From a virus, in IMG/VR virus record IMGVR_UViG_3300031857_000830, positions 1 through 32,339 of that record: a stretch of 32,339 nt of DNA. One strand, written 5' to 3'. The notes under the pieces were generated by a model. That model did not search any database. It saw only the letters and a program-made list of their open reading frames with translations, and was not told the origin of the DNA. Every line of letters begins with the position of its first letter. Position 1 is the stretch's first letter. Made by a program: the position numbers and the translations under genes. Positions 29,606 to 32,339 of the stretch are shown here, piece by piece.

Positions 29606-31098
29606 TATATTGTCATTTGTAAAGTTAATGAAGGAATCCAATTTGCGGGATTGGTTGCAAACGCTGGTGTTGTAATTTTAATTGTGTAGTCATCAGTTGT
29701 GTTTACCGCTATTGACAGTCCGCTAAATAGTTGTTTAAGCGTTGTACTTGTACCAAAGTTTGATGTAAATGTGCCTATTGATGTATCTGTTGCAGTAGTT
29801 ACGTTTCTTAAATAAATATTTACTGTTTCTCCGCTTCCATTAGTTGTTTGCTCTAATGTAAATGATGCTGCGGTAACTGTGCCTGCGGATGTAAATTTCC
29901 ACGCTCTTCTTGCATCAACAGATCCAGGAGTTGTTGCTATATTTCCCATATGATAACTTACAGAATCACTAATTGTACCAGTAATTACAGTACCAAACAA
30001 TGTCAATGTTTGCGTGTTAGTTTTCAATGCCAACGCATCAAACACCGCATCCTCACTTGGTGCTTTGTCAGTCACACCGTTGGTTATAACTTGTGTAATA
30101 TTGCTATTGGTAAGTAAAGATTGAAGCGCATTGCCATCGTTTTTCCACGCAGGGTTTCCACTATTGTCGGCATAAAGTACACTTTCGCTGCCGCCTGCAG
30201 TTGCTGCTGATGATTGATGTTTAAGGTTTAGATGCCCGTTGCCTGCAGTGCCTTTAATCTTTACAAATTTAGCATCAAGTCCATTATTGCCTAAGTCAAC
30301 ATCGGCAGTTGCGCCAGTGTATGGTACAAGTGCCGACAATGCTACTCCACCATCCTTTATAAGTTTACCCGTTGTGCCATCAAATAAAGTTATGTTGTTG
30401 CTTACTGCCGAAGCAGGGCCGACAACATCACCACTACCACCAGTAATATCACTCAACATCGCAAAGGTTTGCGGGCTTGTTACCTTGTCGGGAATTCTAA
30501 ATTCGGTTGCAGTTGTAAGTGTTGGCGATGTTATTGTTGCAGTACCTAAAGCATTATTAATGTTTATTAAATCGTGCTTAATATCTATGCTTTCTCCTGC
30601 TCCATTGTCAACAGTTACACCTACTGTCGTTGTAGCACCAGCAGTTGTTACTTGTTGTAGGTCGGGTGTGCCACTAACTACTATTGGTATAAACACATCA
30701 GTTGTTATATCATATGTGCCTATTTCGCCCGTTTGAACATCAATAGCAAAGTCATGCAATATAAATGCATTTTCGGCACATACTTGTAATGTTATTGTAC
30801 TGCCAACCGCATCGTTAATTTGATAAAATTTATTTGGCACTAATAATCCAGCCACACTCTTTGTTATAATGTTAGCGCGACTATCATTTTCGTTATAATA
30901 AATGGATAACATTTCATTGTTTGAATCTGTTCCCACATACCCATCAGTTTGGTCTTTATCACTTAATATATTTGGGCTGCTATCAAGTAAGTTTACAAAC
31001 CTATCTTGCGCGTTTTGCCCGGTAATAAAATTGATTACGTTATTAAAGATATTAGTTGTAATATCTATGAGCATTTGCGCTCTATTTTTTTGCGACAT
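29605..31098 (-). CDS. Tail fibre / receptor-binding protein
   Basis: 497 aa. A helical N-terminal part (about residues 1-30) is followed by Ser/Thr/Gly/Asn-rich beta-repeats. Motifs common in Bacteroidota phage fibres are visible: GDVVGPASAVSNNITLFDGT, GKLIKDGG, VPYTGATADVDLGN, and LQSLLTNSNITQ. The C-terminal third (SDSVSYHMGNIATT onward) forms a compact beta domain that could bind the host surface. It is the largest gene of the right-hand block and follows the two paralogous virion-type proteins. Confidence 0.85.
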   Translation of the reverse strand: MSQKNRAQMLIDITTNIFNNVINFITGQNAQDRFVNLLDSSPNILSDKDQTDGYVGTDSNNEMLSIYYNENDSRANIITKSVAGLLVPNKFYQINDAVGSTITLQVCAENAFILHDFAIDVQTGEIGTYDITTDVFIPIVVSGTPDLQQVTTAGATTTVGVTVDNGAGESIDIKHDLININNALGTATITSPTLTTATEFRIPDKVTSPQTFAMLSDITGGSGDVVGPASAVSNNITLFDGTTGKLIKDGGVALSALVPYTGATADVDLGNNGLDAKFVKIKGTAGNGHLNLKHQSSAATAGGSESVLYADNSGNPAWKNDGNALQSLLTNSNITQVITNGVTDKAPSEDAVFDALALKTNTQTLTLFGTVITGTISDSVSYHMGNIATTPGSVDARRAWKFTSAGTVTAASFTLEQTTNGSGETVNIYLRNVTTATDTSIGTFTSNFGTSTTLKQLFSGLSIAVNTTDDYTIKITTPAFATNPANWIPSLTLQMTI

Positions 31099-31100
31099 TA

Positions 31101-31694
31101 TTAAGGATTGTCAAATGAATCATCAAAACTATTGTCAAATGAAGCTCCATAAACATTAGTGCTAATGTTGCATACAAATACATTATCAGGCTTCAAATAT
31201 TGTTGAGGTAATAAATCGTGTGTCCAACGTGCAGTAATAGTGTACAACACATCATCTTTCACACTATTTTTTATAGGTAAATTAACTATTAAATTACAAG
31301 GCCGTTGTGCCAAGTGCAATATAGTTTCAGTTATAAATGCAAGATAATAATTTCTGCTTCCATTTATCGCATTGTAATGCTCTACATTGCCATAAAAATC
31401 GGGATCTTGATAAGTTACAATATGTTTAAATGCTACAAATGTTTCTTCACTATATCCATAACCTCGGCCATTGATTGGTTCGGCAGTATATTCGCCATTT
31501 GTTTCCGGTAATAATACAATCATTCCCAAATTAACACCTGCTTGCCAAACTATGCTATTTTCAGGATCAATTGCTACTTGATTATAAAATGATTTATGTA
31601 TTAACGCAACACCTCTAACGCGACCCATTTCTGCTTCGCAAGTACAAGATTGATGTGTTGGTATTTCATTGCAATTACTTGGGTAGTAAGCCAT
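31101..31694 (-). CDS. Virion-type protein, paralogue 2
   Basis: 197 aa, starting MAYYPSNCNEIPTHQSCTCE. It shares an evident pattern with the next gene to the right: MAYYPS.C, a short cysteine cluster, then MGRVRGVALIHKSFYNQ, a GRGYGYSEE segment, YQDPDFYGNVEHYNAI, NGSRNYYLAFITET, and KPDNVFVC near the end. The Asp/Asn-rich C-terminal tail (SFDNSFDDSFDNP) is absent from the paralogue. It probably encodes a tail or collar component. It ends two bases before the tail fibre start. Confidence 0.7.
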   Translation of the reverse strand: MAYYPSNCNEIPTHQSCTCEAEMGRVRGVALIHKSFYNQVAIDPENSIVWQAGVNLGMIVLLPETNGEYTAEPINGRGYGYSEETFVAFKHIVTYQDPDFYGNVEHYNAINGSRNYYLAFITETILHLAQRPCNLIVNLPIKNSVKDDVLYTITARWTHDLLPQQYLKPDNVFVCNISTNVYGASFDNSFDDSFDNP

Positions 31695-31716
31695 TTTTTT
31701 TTAGTTTAAAATTGAT

Positions 31717-31734
31717 GAAACCTTACGGGGTTTC
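31717..31734 (-). terminator. Weak hairpin between the two paralogues
   Basis: GAAACC (31717-31722) and GGTTTC (31729-31734) form a 6-bp stem with a 6-base loop; on the minus-strand transcript it is followed by ATCAATTTT. It could reduce transcription of, or process the RNA between, the two paralogous genes, changing their protein ratio. Confidence 0.45.
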
Positions 31735-31743
31735 TAAATCAAT

Positions 31744-32286
31744 TTATGGTACGTAACAGGTAAATACGTTGTCTGGTGTAATTGCTTCAGCAGGGAAGTT
31801 TTCCGATGTCCATTTTACCTCAATATCCCATGTACGCTCTAACTTTAAGTCATTAGCAATTGGATTTTTTGGTACAATAGTACAAGGCTCATCACTAATT
31901 GAAATCACAGTTTCACTTCTGAAAGCTACGTGAAAATTACGTGAACCTTTTATTGTGTTAAAATGGTCGCGGTTGCCTACATAGTTAGGATCCTTGTATG
32001 ATAACATGTAAGTGTAGCTATTTAGCTGCTCTTCAGTATCACCATATCCCTGACCCATGTTAGGTGTGCCACCATCAAATTCGCCTTGCACTTCCGGGTA
32101 AATATAAATATTTCCAGATGCAATACCAGCAGCCCATAATGAACTATCTTCAAGGTCAGTTATAAGTGTTGGGTAGTATTGTTTGTTTACGAATGCGACA
32201 GAACGTACGCGCGATAATTCGACTCCGCAAGTTCCGCATACGTGGTCTGCGATGTTTGAGTCGCAACCCGATGGATAATAAGCCAT
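31744..32286 (-). CDS. Virion-type protein, paralogue 1
   Basis: 180 aa from ATG at 32286 (MAYYPSGCDSNIADHVCGTC), the start matching that of the paralogue; a TTG 13 codons upstream is not needed. Homologous blocks: ELSRVRSVAFVNKQYYPTLI, GQGYGDTEEQLNSYTYML, YKDPNYVGNRDHFNTI, KGSRNFHVAFRSETVI and ITPDNVFTC. A beta-rich, single-domain protein with a cysteine cluster near the N-terminus. A tail tube or similarly abundant virion subunit is possible; no family is recognised with certainty. Confidence 0.7.
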   Translation of the reverse strand: MAYYPSGCDSNIADHVCGTCGVELSRVRSVAFVNKQYYPTLITDLEDSSLWAAGIASGNIYIYPEVQGEFDGGTPNMGQGYGDTEEQLNSYTYMLSYKDPNYVGNRDHFNTIKGSRNFHVAFRSETVISISDEPCTIVPKNPIANDLKLERTWDIEVKWTSENFPAEAITPDNVFTCYVP

Positions 32287-32339
32287 TGTTTTTTTTAGTT
32301 TGTGCAGTCGCAGAATGTTTGACAACCTCTGCGATAGCT

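Noticed and set aside
32287-32325. TTG start giving a 193-aa form of the right-edge paralogue
   Set aside because: The neighbouring paralogue starts at the equivalent ATG (MAYYPS), which has the usual A-rich leader.
1-32339. CRISPR arrays, tRNA genes, integrase or insertion sequences
   Set aside because: None recognised by reading; repeats seen are the iterons, hairpins and short flanks described, with no regular spacer pattern. A tRNA scan was not possible here.

Overview
The window reads as most or all of a tailed double-stranded DNA phage of a Bacteroidota host, probably a siphovirus. The Bacteroidota assignment rests on three things. Several intergenic regions carry promoters of that phylum's type (TTTG, 18-20 bases, then TAnnTTTG). 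Start codons follow A-rich leaders and not Shine-Dalgarno sites. Some families are typical of the phylum (VirE_N/BT4734-like primase fused to a VirE helicase, DUF3127, DUF6321). The sequence is AT-rich, genes overlap tightly, and I saw no tRNA, CRISPR array, integrase or repressor.

Layout. A divergent promoter pair at about 23.56-23.62 kb splits the genome. Leftward from it (minus strand) run small early genes, a replication/recombination block (OB-fold protein, PD-(D/E)XK exonuclease, primase-helicase, SF2 helicase, VRR-NUC nuclease; 16.2-22.2 kb), then from a promoter inside the VRR-NUC gene the late block: DUF6321 protein, small and large terminase, a GT2 glycosyltransferase, a methyltransferase, tail chaperone-like genes, tape measure, two tail proteins, a second glycosyltransferase, portal, minor head protein, scaffold and major capsid protein at the left edge. 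The right edge (28.9-32.3 kb, also minus strand) holds two tandem paralogous virion-type proteins, a tail fibre and small membrane proteins. This is what would follow the capsid gene if the genome is circular.

Rightward (plus strand, 23.6-28.9 kb) run small early proteins, an M15 endolysin, an N4/N6 DNA methyltransferase, a holin-like and a spanin-like protein, then a C5 cytosine methyltransferase with its own promoter. The methyltransferase at 25.5 kb sits within the lysis genes. It is preceded by a long imperfect hairpin and flanked by copies of TATACGCT, so it looks like an inserted cassette.

The most unusual signals are in the non-coding gaps. (1) Two leader RNAs, before the C5 methyltransferase and before the primase, share one architecture: a terminator-like hairpin whose apical loop is perfectly complementary to the 5' end of the same predicted transcript, forming an H-type pseudoknot. 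Their sequences are unrelated. (2) A promoter-to-terminator unit of roughly 55 nt with no ORF lies after the C5 methyltransferase. (3) Six copies of TTACAGAT/ATCTGTAA lie within 223 bp between primase and helicase, a candidate replication origin. All functional roles for the RNAs and the origin are inferences from sequence pattern alone.
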